Source: Bacteroidota bacterium
Lineage (GTDB): Bacteria; Bacteroidota; Bacteroidia; Bacteroidales; VadinHA17
Assembly: GCA_025350595.1 (NCBI GenBank)
Contig: JANXXP010000352.1
Coordinates: forward strand, 1 to 32,855
Reading direction: 5' to 3'
DNA length: 32,855 bases
Shown here: positions 17,543-25,150 of the stretch, piece after piece
Position numbering within the stretch: position 1 is the stretch's first letter
How the letters are laid out: every line of letters starts with the position of its first letter
Position numbers and translations under genes: made by a program
The notes under the pieces: generated by a model
Told to the model about the DNA's origin: nothing
Database searches by the model: none
What the model saw: the letters and a program-made list of their open reading frames with translations, nothing else

Positions 17543-18562
17543 ATGCCCAACAGGTTACTCATTATTATTCAAATGACTCTGATTACAATTTTGTTTTCAT
17601 GTTCTGTATCTAAACCTGTTGTTTCAAGATCAGGTTCCGGACTTTCTGCAGACGCTTTTGCTGATAAGTTTAAGGACCTTGCTGTGGGTGAGATGAAGAG
17701 GACCGGGATCCCGGCTAGTATTACCCTGGCCCAGGCGATGATTGAATCGGACTATGGGAGAAGCAGCCTGGCACATGAGGCAAATAACTATTTTGGAATA
17801 AAATGTCATGATAACTGGACAGGTCCAACTATTAAGCATAATGATGATAAAAGAAATGAGTGCTTCAGAAAGTATTCAAAGCCCGAGGAGTCATTTTATG
17901 ATCATTCCGATTTTTTAAAATCAGTGCCCAGGTATAAATTCCTATTTGATATTGGAACTACTGATTATAAAGCATGGGCACGCGGACTGAGGAAAGCAGG
18001 GTATGCTACCAATCCTGATTATGCCAATATGTTGATTAAAAATATAGAAGACAATAACCTCTGGTATTTCGACCGTGATTACAAAGCCTCAAGTCGTCCG
18101 TCCACGCCGGCAGTTAATGTTAAGGTACCTGATACTGTTCCGGTTATTGATACCAGCGTAAAACAAGTTAGTCCTTCATTTAGTAACTCCGCAGTAATGG
18201 CTCGTGTCCCAAGAATTATTGAAAACAACCGGATCAAATATATAATTGTTAAAGACGGAGAAACAAGAGAGAAACTGGAAAAGGATTTGCAGCTGCTAAG
18301 ATGGGAGCTGGCAAAATATAATGAACTTAAAAGTGATTTTCAGATTGTTACCGGTCAGTTGCTTTATCTTCAACCTAAAAGGGATAAGGCAGAACCGGGT
18401 AAAGAATATTATATCACAGCGGGAGGTGATACCATGTATCTTATATCCCAACGATTCGGGATAAAGCTGAAGAGTCTTTATGAGATGAACAGAATGAACC
18501 CGGACGAGGAAACTCAAGAAGGCAGGAAGATCTGGTTAAGAAGTATTAAACCGGTAAATTAG
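17543..18562 (+). CDS. Glucosaminidase-LysM peptidoglycan hydrolase, lipoprotein
   Basis: 339 residues. A hydrophobic N-terminus ends in a lipobox (ILFSC, Cys20), so it is a predicted lipoprotein. The glucosaminidase (FlgJ/LytG-like, GH73-type) domain spans about 40-180: GIPASITLAQAMIESDYGRSSLA carries the catalytic Glu, followed by ANNYFGIKCHDNW, FRKYSKPEESFYDHSDFL, YKAWARGLRKAGYAT and YANMLIKNIEDNNLW. A linker follows, then one divergent and one clear C-terminal LysM-type region (YIIVKDGETREKLEKDL; YYITAGGDTMYLISQRFGIKLKSLYEMN). It cleaves GlcNAc bonds in peptidoglycan during wall remodelling. Its end overlaps convergent fmt by 17 bp. Confidence 0.9.
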   Translation: MPNRLLIIIQMTLITILFSCSVSKPVVSRSGSGLSADAFADKFKDLAVGEMKRTGIPASITLAQAMIESDYGRSSLAHEANNYFGIKCHDNWTGPTIKHNDDKRNECFRKYSKPEESFYDHSDFLKSVPRYKFLFDIGTTDYKAWARGLRKAGYATNPDYANMLIKNIEDNNLWYFDRDYKASSRPSTPAVNVKVPDTVPVIDTSVKQVSPSFSNSAVMARVPRIIENNRIKYIIVKDGETREKLEKDLQLLRWELAKYNELKSDFQIVTGQLLYLQPKRDKAEPGKEYYITAGGDTMYLISQRFGIKLKSLYEMNRMNPDEETQEGRKIWLRSIKPVN

Positions 18563-19520
18563 TCTGCAGATAATAATCAGATATCTTAAACCCTCTGAGG
18601 AACTCAATTGTATTCATACATTTTTTCCCTTCAAGTTGTAAGGAAGTTATGCTAAGGAACCCTCCTTTACACGCAACTCTGATAAAGTGCTTTCCGTCAG
18701 AGAGTATGCTTCCTGATTTTAAACTGTGCTTCTCAAATTCAGGCAGACTTTCAAATATTTTAAATGAATGGGTTATAGAGTCGTTCTTAAAGAATGATCT
18801 TGCACCAGGATGGGGTGCCAGACCCCTTATGAAATTATTAATTTGATGTGGGTCATTATTCCAGTTAATTATACAATAATCAGGGTGAATCTTTGGAGCT
18901 GCTTTCAGATTCTTTTCATTTTTCAGAAGCGATAACTGAGATGTAGACTTAATTTTCCCATCTGCTACTTCGGCAAGAGTTTTAATAATAAGTCTTGCCC
19001 CTTGTTTCATAAGCCGATCGTGCAGATCGCCTGCATTTTCATCAGGAAAGATCCTGACTTCCTCCTGAAGAAGAATGTTTCCGGTGTCGATTTTTTCATC
19101 AATAAAAAACGTAGTTACACCTGTTACCGTTTCTCCATTGATGATGGCGTGATTTATTGGAGCAGCTCCACGATAATCCGGCAGCAATGATGCGTGAAGA
19201 TTTATTGTGCCTATCGAGGGCATTTTCCATACCACCTCAGGAAGCATTCTGAATGCAACTACAATAAACAGTTCCGCTTTAAGTTTTTTCAGTTCTGAAA
19301 TAAACCCTTCGTCTTTTAAATTATTTGGTTGCAGAATGGGAAGCGAGCTGAATTCTGCAAATTCTTTAACGGCTGATTTACCTATTTTCCTGCCTCTTCC
19401 CGATGGTTTATCAGGCGCGGTTACAACTCCGACTACGTTAAACCCATTCATAATCAATGAGCCAAGAGTTGCCACTGCAAAATCAGGTGTCCCCATAAAT
19501 ACTATCCTGAGATTTCTCAT
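18546..19520 (-). CDS. fmt: Methionyl-tRNA formyltransferase
   Basis: 324 residues. Formylates the initiator Met-tRNA with 10-formyl-THF. N-terminal formyltransferase domain: RIVFMGTPDFAV, VTAPDKPSGRGRK (tRNA-contacting loop), catalytic NLHASLLPDYRGAAPINHAII (Asn-His), and DTGNILLQ with the catalytic Asp. The C-terminal OB-like domain covers about 205-320 (INNFIRGLAPHPGARSFF, then CKGGFLSITSLQLEGKKCM). Last gene of the lptF/G-ribBA-fmt operon, 23 bp after ribBA. No def (peptide deformylase) is adjacent. Confidence 0.95.
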   Translation of the reverse strand: MRNLRIVFMGTPDFAVATLGSLIMNGFNVVGVVTAPDKPSGRGRKIGKSAVKEFAEFSSLPILQPNNLKDEGFISELKKLKAELFIVVAFRMLPEVVWKMPSIGTINLHASLLPDYRGAAPINHAIINGETVTGVTTFFIDEKIDTGNILLQEEVRIFPDENAGDLHDRLMKQGARLIIKTLAEVADGKIKSTSQLSLLKNEKNLKAAPKIHPDYCIINWNNDPHQINNFIRGLAPHPGARSFFKNDSITHSFKIFESLPEFEKHSLKSGSILSDGKHFIRVACKGGFLSITSLQLEGKKCMNTIEFLRGFKISDYYLQTNLPV

Positions 19521-19543
19521 ACCTGGTTAATTTTTATGAAAAT

Positions 19544-20776
19544 CTAATCCTTAATGATATGTTTATAGCATGTCAGATTGTGGCCCATTTTATTAGCCTT
19601 TGTTTCAAGATAAAATTTATTGTGCGGATTTGATTCAATAATAAGTGGTATTGTTTCAACAATTTTAATCCCGTAACCTTCCAGTCCGACCCTTTTTACT
19701 GGGTTATTTGAAATAAGACGAACTTTCCCCAGTCCAAGTTCCCTCAGAATACTGGCTCCGACTCCATAATCTCTTTCATCTTCTTTAAATCCAAGTTTTA
19801 CATTTGCCTGCACGGTATCCATACCTTCGTCCTGTAACCTGTAGGCTTTTATTTTGTTAAGCAGACCGATTCCTCTTCCTTCCTGGCTGAGATAAATTAC
19901 AACCCCTTTTCCTTCCGCTTCCACCATCTCCATTGCTCTCCGGAGCTGTGTTCCACAATCGCATCTCAGAGAACCGAAGATATCACCTGTAAAGCAGGAT
20001 GAATGAAGTCTAACCAGTACGGGCTCGTCTTTTGTCCAGGTTCCTTTTACAAGCGCAGCATGCTCAAGACCATTACTGGTTTGACGGAAAGGTATGAATT
20101 CAAAAGCACCCCTTTCAGTAGGAAGTTTTACTCTTTCTCCTTTTTCAATTATTGAATCTCTCTCAAGAGTATAGGTTATCAGGTCTTTAATGGCAATTAT
20201 TTTAATGCCAAATTTCTCACTGATCTTCCAAAGATCGTCAAGGCGTGCCATCGATCCATCATCATTCATTATCTCAACCAGAGCGCCTCCCGGCTTCAGA
20301 CCGGCAAAACGTGTGAGATCAACAACTGCTTCAGTATGACCAGCCCTTCTCAGAACCCCTTTGGCTTTTGCTTTGAGTGGAAATATGTGTCCGGGACGTC
20401 CCAAATCGGATGGTTTGGTTAAAGGATCAACCAATGCCTTAATCGTAATTGCCCGGTCTTTCGCTGATACCCCTGTTGTAGTCTCATTACTCAAAAAATC
20501 AACTGAAACAGTAAACTGAGTTTCGTGCAAAGATGTGTTGACCCCCACCATCAGATCCAGTTCAAGTTCATCACATCTTTCTTCGGGAAGGGCAGTACAA
20601 ATAAGGCCACGGCCATGTTTGGCCATAAAGTTTACTATTTCAGGTGTTATTAATTCAGCAGAACATATAAAATCGCCTTCGTTTTCGCGATCTTCGTCAT
20701 CAACTACAATTAGAAGTTTTCCAGCTCTGATATCCTCAATTCCTTCTTCAATTGTATTCAGTTTAAAATCAATCAT
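19544..20776 (-). CDS. ribBA: Bifunctional DHBP synthase / GTP cyclohydrolase II
   Basis: 410 residues catalysing two entry reactions of riboflavin synthesis. Residues about 1-205 are 3,4-dihydroxy-2-butanone-4-phosphate synthase: [18 protein letters not shown] (acidic metal site), [42 protein letters not shown]. Residues about 206-410 are GTP cyclohydrolase [24 protein letters not shown] (zinc cysteines), [23 protein letters not shown] and [16 protein letters not shown]. It lies 13 bp after lptF/G and 23 bp before fmt. No FMN riboswitch was recognised upstream, and the gene is internal to the operon. Confidence 0.96.
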   Translation of the reverse strand: MIDFKLNTIEEGIEDIRAGKLLIVVDDEDRENEGDFICSAELITPEIVNFMAKHGRGLICTALPEERCDELELDLMVGVNTSLHETQFTVSVDFLSNETTTGVSAKDRAITIKALVDPLTKPSDLGRPGHIFPLKAKAKGVLRRAGHTEAVVDLTRFAGLKPGGALVEIMNDDGSMARLDDLWKISEKFGIKIIAIKDLITYTLERDSIIEKGERVKLPTERGAFEFIPFRQTSNGLEHAALVKGTWTKDEPVLVRLHSSCFTGDIFGSLRCDCGTQLRRAMEMVEAEGKGVVIYLSQEGRGIGLLNKIKAYRLQDEGMDTVQANVKLGFKEDERDYGVGASILRELGLGKVRLISNNPVKRVGLEGYGIKIVETIPLIIESNPHNKFYLETKANKMGHNLTCYKHIIKD

Positions 20777-20789
20777 TTTATAAATATGT

Positions 20790-22286
20790 TTAGTCTGATA
20801 CAGAATTACTCTTACTTTTATTAATACCGATCCTGAATAAATTATTCTTAATCTTTTTAAAGAACATCAGATAAGTGTCAATGTTCATTATCACAGAATC
20901 GGTTGTAGCTTTATATGTAAGGAAAATACCAATTGGCAATAATATATATGAAGCTGCCCACATTCCTGCAAATGTACCCACAACATCCTCTTCAACCATC
21001 TTTTGTCCTGAAATAGAAATAACGTAGTAGATGACAAAGAAAAAGATCGAAATTACTGATGGAGTGCCTAGTCCTCCTTTCCTGATAATTGCGCCAAGTG
21101 GGGCTCCTATTAAGAAAAAAACAATACATGCGAAAGACATTGTCAGTTTCTTGTTCCATTCCACTTCAAATTTTTTGATGAACTTGATTTCGAAATGGAT
21201 CGATTCGCCTATCTCAGCCATATAACTGTTTCCATCCTTAAGGCTCTCGATGGCTTTTACAAGAACAGTTCTCTTTTCAAGGGTTTTGAGAGAATCATAC
21301 AGCACTTTCGCATCAAATTTCACTACGTTCTTCAGAGAATCCGTTTTCCCTTTGTTAGCTACGGCATTAACCTGGAAATTTCTTTGTGTATAAATTTTAA
21401 CTGTATTATATTCTCTGAATTGCAGGGCGCGCTTCTCATTGAATTTTATATTAAGAGAGTCTATATAGGAAGTTAACTGTGATATGTTTTTCATTGCGGC
21501 ATAAGACTTAAAAAGCCCATCCTGACTTCGTTCCAGATCAAAACCGACCAGAGATATTACTATAGACTGTTCCTTAAAAACATCTTTCCGCGAAGGATAT
21601 TTTCTTGCATCGGGGTTCACATTTTTCTCTTCAACTTCATTATACGATTTGCCGTTATATAGGGTCATGATAAGTGCAGTGCCATCGGGGGTTGTATTCA
21701 TATATCCTGAGTCGGCAAGAATAACTGAGGTATTTCCTCTTCTGTCGCGATGGTCGTAGATTATCAGGTTGTTCAGGCGGTTAGTTACCGGATCTTTTGT
21801 GCTGATTTTTATGCTGAAATCCGGAACTCCGTTATAAAATGTTCCGGCTTGAATATTTATATCAGGCTTTTTACGACGGATATCCCACAACAGAGTTCTG
21901 GCTTTATCGGATGAATAGGGGAGAACGTTGTTTGAAAAGAAGAAGGAGATAACCGAAACAAAACCAATCAGAATAAATAATGGTCTCATAATTCTCTGAA
22001 GAGGTATTCCAGAAGATTTTAAAGCCGAGAGCTCACTGAATTCGCCCATGTTTCCAAAAGTCATCAGTGAGGCAAGCAGTATCGCTAATGGAAGAGCTGT
22101 AGGAACGAAAGTCATTGAAAAATGATAAATTAATTCAGCAACAACTTTGAAACTAAGACCTTTCCCGGCAAGTTCATCGACATACATCCACAGGAATTGC
22201 AGAATCAGAATGACCAGCACAATGAAAAATGTGAATATCAGGGGGCCTATAAATGATTTTAAAACAAAGCTGTCGACCTTTTTCAC
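20790..22286 (-). CDS. LptF/LptG (YjgP/YjgQ) family LPS export permease
   Basis: 498 residues from a GTG start; an in-frame stop lies five codons upstream and the predicted promoter just beyond, so the GTG is well supported ([15 protein letters not shown] is a typical family start). Three N-terminal membrane helices (about 12-35, 53-75 and 100-122), a large periplasmic region of about 250 residues, three C-terminal helices (about 383-402, 410-430 and 436-458), then a cytoplasmic tail. Together with LptB and LptC it extracts lipopolysaccharide from the inner membrane. The LptF and LptG halves cannot be told apart here. It heads the operon with ribBA and fmt, and its role matches the Kdo genes nearby. 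Confidence 0.9.
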   Translation of the reverse strand: MKKVDSFVLKSFIGPLIFTFFIVLVILILQFLWMYVDELAGKGLSFKVVAELIYHFSMTFVPTALPLAILLASLMTFGNMGEFSELSALKSSGIPLQRIMRPLFILIGFVSVISFFFSNNVLPYSSDKARTLLWDIRRKKPDINIQAGTFYNGVPDFSIKISTKDPVTNRLNNLIIYDHRDRRGNTSVILADSGYMNTTPDGTALIMTLYNGKSYNEVEEKNVNPDARKYPSRKDVFKEQSIVISLVGFDLERSQDGLFKSYAAMKNISQLTSYIDSLNIKFNEKRALQFREYNTVKIYTQRNFQVNAVANKGKTDSLKNVVKFDAKVLYDSLKTLEKRTVLVKAIESLKDGNSYMAEIGESIHFEIKFIKKFEVEWNKKLTMSFACIVFFLIGAPLGAIIRKGGLGTPSVISIFFFVIYYVISISGQKMVEEDVVGTFAGMWAASYILLPIGIFLTYKATTDSVIMNIDTYLMFFKKIKNNLFRIGINKSKSNSVSD

Positions 22287-22306
22287 TGATTGTATTAATT
22301 AGGTAG

Positions 22307-22338
22307 CAAAACTACTTCATTTTTTATCAATTATCAAG
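22307..22338 (-). promoter_or_regulatory. Promoter of lptF/G-ribBA-fmt operon
   Basis: On the minus strand: CTTG (22338-22335) as -33 box, a 20-bp spacer, and TAGTTTTG (22314-22307) as an exact TAnnTTTG -7 box. Transcription would start around 22300, about 15 nt before the GTG start codon. Confidence 0.68.
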
Positions 22339-22346
22339 CGACATAA

Positions 22347-22474
22347 TGGCGCAACGGCGCAGCGATACAACGGTGCAACGGAAAAAGTGAAGCGTAAAAC
22401 AATGAAAATAAGTGTAATGTCCTTGTGAAAGTATGCCATTGAGTCATTGCGCCTTTGAGCCATTGCGCCTTTTA
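22347..22474. repeat. GGCGCAAC-type short repeats in inverted arrangement
   Basis: Left part (22348-22379): four imperfect copies of an 8-bp unit, GGCGCAAC, GGCGCAGC, GATACAAC, GGTGCAAC. Right part (about 22436-22471): CATTGAGT, then two copies of CATTGCGCCTTTGAGC-type sequence, which is the same motif on the other strand (GGCGCAATG). The two parts flank about 55 bp of AT-rich DNA. There is no ORF. It sits between the divergent-side promoter of lptF/G and the START-like gene and resembles a small dispersed repeat rather than a gene. Confidence 0.55.
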
Positions 22475-22855
22475 TTATATTCCGAGTAGTCTTTTGAGAT
22501 CTTCGATCTGGGAATTCCAGAGATTAATTGAATCTTTCTTTTCATCGGCTTCTGCGAAATCAGTTATTATTAGTGCCAGATCGCCGGTCAGTTCATCCAT
22601 GTGTATACTGAATTCAAAGTAGTTTTCATCCTCATTTTCAAGATTCAACCATTCAAATCGAACAAGTTTATTGTCTTTCAGGGCAGAAAGTCGTGCTTTT
22701 GACTCGGAATTATCCCAGAAAAATGTAAAGAGATCTCCGTCTACATTCACATTATCAGCGAACCATTCACTTAGTCCCTCAGGAGTGCTGAGTCGTGAAA
22801 AGAGCACTTTTGGTGAACAGTTAAGTGTGCATTCCAATTCGAACTTCAATCTCAT
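22475..22855 (-). CDS. START-like (SRPBCC fold) domain protein
   Basis: 126 residues, a single START-like/AHSA1-type domain of the form conserved in Bacteroidota: LKFELECTLNCSPKVLFSRLSTPEGLSEWFADNVNVDGDLFTFFWDN, then KDNKLVRFEWLN, YFEFSIHMDELTGDLALIITDFAEADE, and a final helix (NLWNSQIEDLKRLLG). No signal peptide, so cytoplasmic. The fold has a hydrophobic ligand pocket, but no ligand is known for this subgroup. It is a stand-alone gene upstream of the divergent tRNA-Met. Confidence 0.82.
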   Translation of the reverse strand: MRLKFELECTLNCSPKVLFSRLSTPEGLSEWFADNVNVDGDLFTFFWDNSESKARLSALKDNKLVRFEWLNLENEDENYFEFSIHMDELTGDLALIITDFAEADEKKDSINLWNSQIEDLKRLLGI

Positions 22856-22925
22856 TATAAAAAATTATTCCTTGCGTGTAACTATTTCTGCAATATAGAA
22901 AAAATATTGAAACTAAAAAACCTTA

Positions 22926-22956
22926 TTGCTAATTTGTAACAAACTGCTTATATTTG
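22926..22956 (+). promoter_or_regulatory. Promoter of the tRNA-Met transcript
   Basis: TTG at 22926-22928, a 20-bp spacer, then TATATTTG at 22949-22956 (exact TAnnTTTG). The implied start near 22963 leaves an 85-nt leader before the mature tRNA. Confidence 0.68.
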
Positions 22957-22986
22957 CACCCGCAAAAAGAAATTGATGTTAGTTAA

Positions 22987-23043
22987 TCCACCTTTACTGC
23001 AACCTTTTCTAAAGCCATGGTTGTAAAAGAAAGCTTCGGTGGA
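22987..23043 (+). ncRNA. Structured leader upstream of tRNA-Met
   Basis: TCCACC (22987-22992) pairs with GGTGGA (23038-23043). Inside it, TGCAACC (22998-23004) pairs with GGTTGTA (23019-23025, one G-U), and TTT (22993-22995) can pair with AAA (23026-23028) across a 2-nt bulge. The result is a stem-loop of about 57 nt ending five bases before the tRNA. It may be a processing signal or a small RNA; the family is not recognised. Confidence 0.4.
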
Positions 23044-23048
23044 CAAAG

Positions 23049-23122
23049 GGCGAGATAGCTCAGTTGGTTAGAGCGCATGATTCATAATCATGAGGTCGGG
23101 AGATCATTCCTCCCTCTCGCTA
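23049..23122 (+). tRNA. tRNA-Met (CAT anticodon), probably elongator
   Basis: 74 nt folding as a full cloverleaf: acceptor GGCGAGA/TCTCGCT (G-U at 1-72), D arm GCTC/GAGC with loop AGTTGGTTA, anticodon arm CATGA/TCATG with loop TTCATAA, 5-nt variable loop AGGTC, T stem GGGAG/CTCCC, discriminator A. The 1-72 G-U pair and the absence of the GGG/CCC anticodon stem argue against an initiator; a tRNA-Ile read as CAT with lysidine is less likely but not excluded. No CCA is encoded. The T loop reads ATCATTC, lacking both T54 and A58, which is unusual. Confidence 0.9.
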
Positions 23123-23135
23123 CAAAGAAAAACAG

Positions 23136-23169
23136 GCAGTTATGAAATAAAAATCATAGCTGCTTTTTT
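23136..23169 (+). terminator. Terminator after tRNA-Met
   Basis: GCAGTTATGA (23136-23145) and TCATAGCTGC (23154-23163) make a 10-bp stem with one G-U pair around an A-rich 8-nt loop, followed by six T. Confidence 0.85.
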
Positions 23170-23374
23170 ATTTGACATACACAAATGAATACATATGACC
23201 CAAATTAGCAGTATAATTCTTAGGTAGGGTGTTGATCCCAATACTAAGATTCTGAACCATTTCTATAAGAGTACTAATATTCCGGAGTAATAATTCAGCT
23301 TATCCAAATAATGTGAATATCTTTGTTTCGCTGTCAATAATTACTAGTTGTATACTAAAATAAATCAACCCGGA
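23170..23374 (+). other. Spacer before glycosyltransferase gene
   Basis: Non-coding. It holds a weak hairpin (CTTAG at 23219 with CTAAG at 23244, and GGG/CCC inside) and, at 23319-23326, TATCTTTG, an exact TAnnTTTG -7 box without a clear -33 box, about 50 bp before the chosen ATG at 23375. Nothing else recognised. Confidence 0.4.
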
Positions 23375-24133
23375 ATGCCTCAGATATCCGCAATCATCAT
23401 AACATTGAATGTTGAAGCAATTATAGAAAGATGTCTCGATTCGTTGAAAGGTATTGCAGATGAAATAATTGTTGTTGATTCCTTTTCTACCGATTTAACA
23501 ATGGAAATATGTAAGAGGCATAATGTCCGGTTTCTTACCCATACGTTTGATGGATACAGAGATCAGAAAAACTACGCTCTGTCACTTGCTTCTTACCAAC
23601 ATGTTTTATCTCTGGATGCTGATGAGGCGCTTAGTGAGGAGCTTAGAAACTCAATTCTGGCAATCAAAGAAGACTGGAAGCATGATGGTTATGTGTTCAA
23701 TCGTCTGAATAATTACTGTGGAAAATGGATTCGTCAAAGTAAATGGTATCCCGATAAACAACTTCGTTTATTTGATTCAAAAAAAGGCAAATGGGGTGGA
23801 TTTAATGTTCATGAAAAGGTTATAATGCAAAATGGAAGTAGTGTCTGCAGAGTAAAAGGAGACCTTCTCCATTGGGCATATAATTCTCAGGAAGATCATC
23901 TGGAAAAAATCAAAAAATACTCGACAATAGGAGCTTCCGAATACTTTAAAGCCGGAAGAAGAACTGGCCCGTTTGCGGCAATATTTCATTATGTATGGAG
24001 ATTCTTCAAATCTTACATCCTTCAACTTGGCTTCCTTGATGGTCATATCGGATATATTATCTGTTCTACAACAGCTTATTCAAGCTATCTGAAGTATGCC
24101 AAGTTAAGAAATCTTCAAAAACAGAAATCATAA
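23375..24133 (+). CDS. Family 2 glycosyltransferase (WaaE/KdtX-like)
   Basis: 252 residues from the ATG at 23375; a TTG nine codons earlier is in frame but gives an atypical N-terminus, while MPQISAIIITLN is a classic GT2 start. GT-A fold motifs: SAIIITLNVEAIIERCLDSL, DEIIVVDSFSTD, nucleotide/metal site LSLDADEAL (D81-A-D83), then RLNNYCGKWIRQSKWYPDKQLRLFDSKKGKWGG and VHEKV. These match the WaaE-like group that decorates the LPS inner core (often glucosyl transfer to heptose). A C-terminal amphipathic/hydrophobic segment (FHYVWRFFKSYILQLGFLDG) probably contacts the membrane. It lies upstream of kdsA on the same strand, in line with an LPS-core locus. The sugar and acceptor are unknown. Confidence 0.85.
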   Translation: MPQISAIIITLNVEAIIERCLDSLKGIADEIIVVDSFSTDLTMEICKRHNVRFLTHTFDGYRDQKNYALSLASYQHVLSLDADEALSEELRNSILAIKEDWKHDGYVFNRLNNYCGKWIRQSKWYPDKQLRLFDSKKGKWGGFNVHEKVIMQNGSSVCRVKGDLLHWAYNSQEDHLEKIKKYSTIGASEYFKAGRRTGPFAAIFHYVWRFFKSYILQLGFLDGHIGYIICSTTAYSSYLKYAKLRNLQKQKS

Positions 24134-24164
24134 AAGATAAATTGCAGACTTTATTTATGCTATT

Positions 24165-24198
24165 TTTGTTCTTAAAACCACATTGTTAATTACTTTTG
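24165..24198 (+). promoter_or_regulatory. Possible kdsA operon promoter
   Basis: TTTG at 24165-24168 and TACTTTTG at 24191-24198 (exact TAnnTTTG) are separated by 22 bp, slightly longer than usual. It would give a 5' UTR of about 100 nt before kdsA. Confidence 0.35.
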
Positions 24199-24306
24199 TT
24201 TGTCAAACTTAAATTATTAAGATGTATCATTTGCTTATATTAACTCTTACTGATCAACTAGTTCAGAATTTTAAAAATATTATGTCATAAATTTAATTAT
24301 AGCATT

Positions 24307-25137
24307 ATGTATGAAGTAATTGTAAGAAATCAGAAGATAAGCGACAAAAAATTTTTCCTGATTTCAGGCCCTTGTGTTATTGAAGAAGAAAAAATAATGA
24401 TGGAAGCAGGAGAAAAGCTAAAATCATTGTCCCTGAAATTGGATTTACCTGTTATTTATAAGTCATCTTTTATGAAAGATAACAGAAGTTCAGTAGATTT
24501 TTTTGCCGGACCGGGCTTAGATGAAGGATTGAAAATGCTGGAAAAAATAAAAAATACTTTTGATCTGCCTGTTCTGTCTGACATTCATTATCCTGATCAG
24601 ATTAAGGCAGCCGCTGATGTTCTTGATATAATTCAGATTCCTGCGTATCTTTGTATGCAAACTATACTTATTGTTGAAGCTGCCAAAACCGGGAAAGCCA
24701 TAAATTTGAAACATGGGCAATTCATAGCGCCTGAGAATATGGGAAAGCCAGTTAAAAAAATTGAATCACAAGGTAATAAAAACATCATTCTTACTGAAAG
24801 AGGATATACCTTCGGTTACAATGATCTGGTAGTAGATCCAAGAAGTTTTTATGAGATGAGGAAATTTGATTATCCTGTAGTTTTCGACATCACTCACAGT
24901 ATTCGTAAATATGGGATTCCCAGTTCAGATCCCAGGGGAGGAATGAGGGAATATCTACCTGTAATATCAAGAGCCGGGGTAGCTTCCGGAGTAGATGGAA
25001 TTTTTATTGAAGTTCACCCCGATCCGGCAAATGCAAAATGTGATGCCGCCAGTCAGCTTAAACTTAAAGACCTTGAGGATTTTATCAAGCCTTTAATTGA
25101 AATACACAACATTGAAAAATCATTCAGATTAAACTAA
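24307..25137 (+). CDS. kdsA: 3-deoxy-8-phosphooctulonate synthase (Kdo-8-P synthase)
   Basis: 276 residues. Condenses phosphoenolpyruvate with D-arabinose 5-phosphate to Kdo-8-phosphate. Motifs: FFLISGPCVIEEE, YKSSFMKDNRSSVDFFAGPG, VLSDIHYP, IIQIPAYLCMQT, NLKHGQFIAPENM, NIILTERGYTFGYNDLVVDPRSF, VVFDITHS and FIEVHPDP. Cys23 in GPCVIE (where the metal-free E. coli type has Asn), together with the later His, Glu and Asp, marks the metal-dependent class. First gene of an apparent operon: 13 bp later comes the transaldolase-CBS fusion, and then a KdsC-like phosphatase. Neither kdsD nor kdsB is in the window. Confidence 0.95.
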   Translation: MYEVIVRNQKISDKKFFLISGPCVIEEEKIMMEAGEKLKSLSLKLDLPVIYKSSFMKDNRSSVDFFAGPGLDEGLKMLEKIKNTFDLPVLSDIHYPDQIKAAADVLDIIQIPAYLCMQTILIVEAAKTGKAINLKHGQFIAPENMGKPVKKIESQGNKNIILTERGYTFGYNDLVVDPRSFYEMRKFDYPVVFDITHSIRKYGIPSSDPRGGMREYLPVISRAGVASGVDGIFIEVHPDPANAKCDAASQLKLKDLEDFIKPLIEIHNIEKSFRLN

Positions 25138-25150
25138 ATATATATAGATC

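Noticed and set aside
19544-20776. Possible FMN riboswitch for ribBA
   Set aside because: ribBA starts 13 bp after the lptF/G gene and no conserved riboswitch structure was seen in front of that operon.
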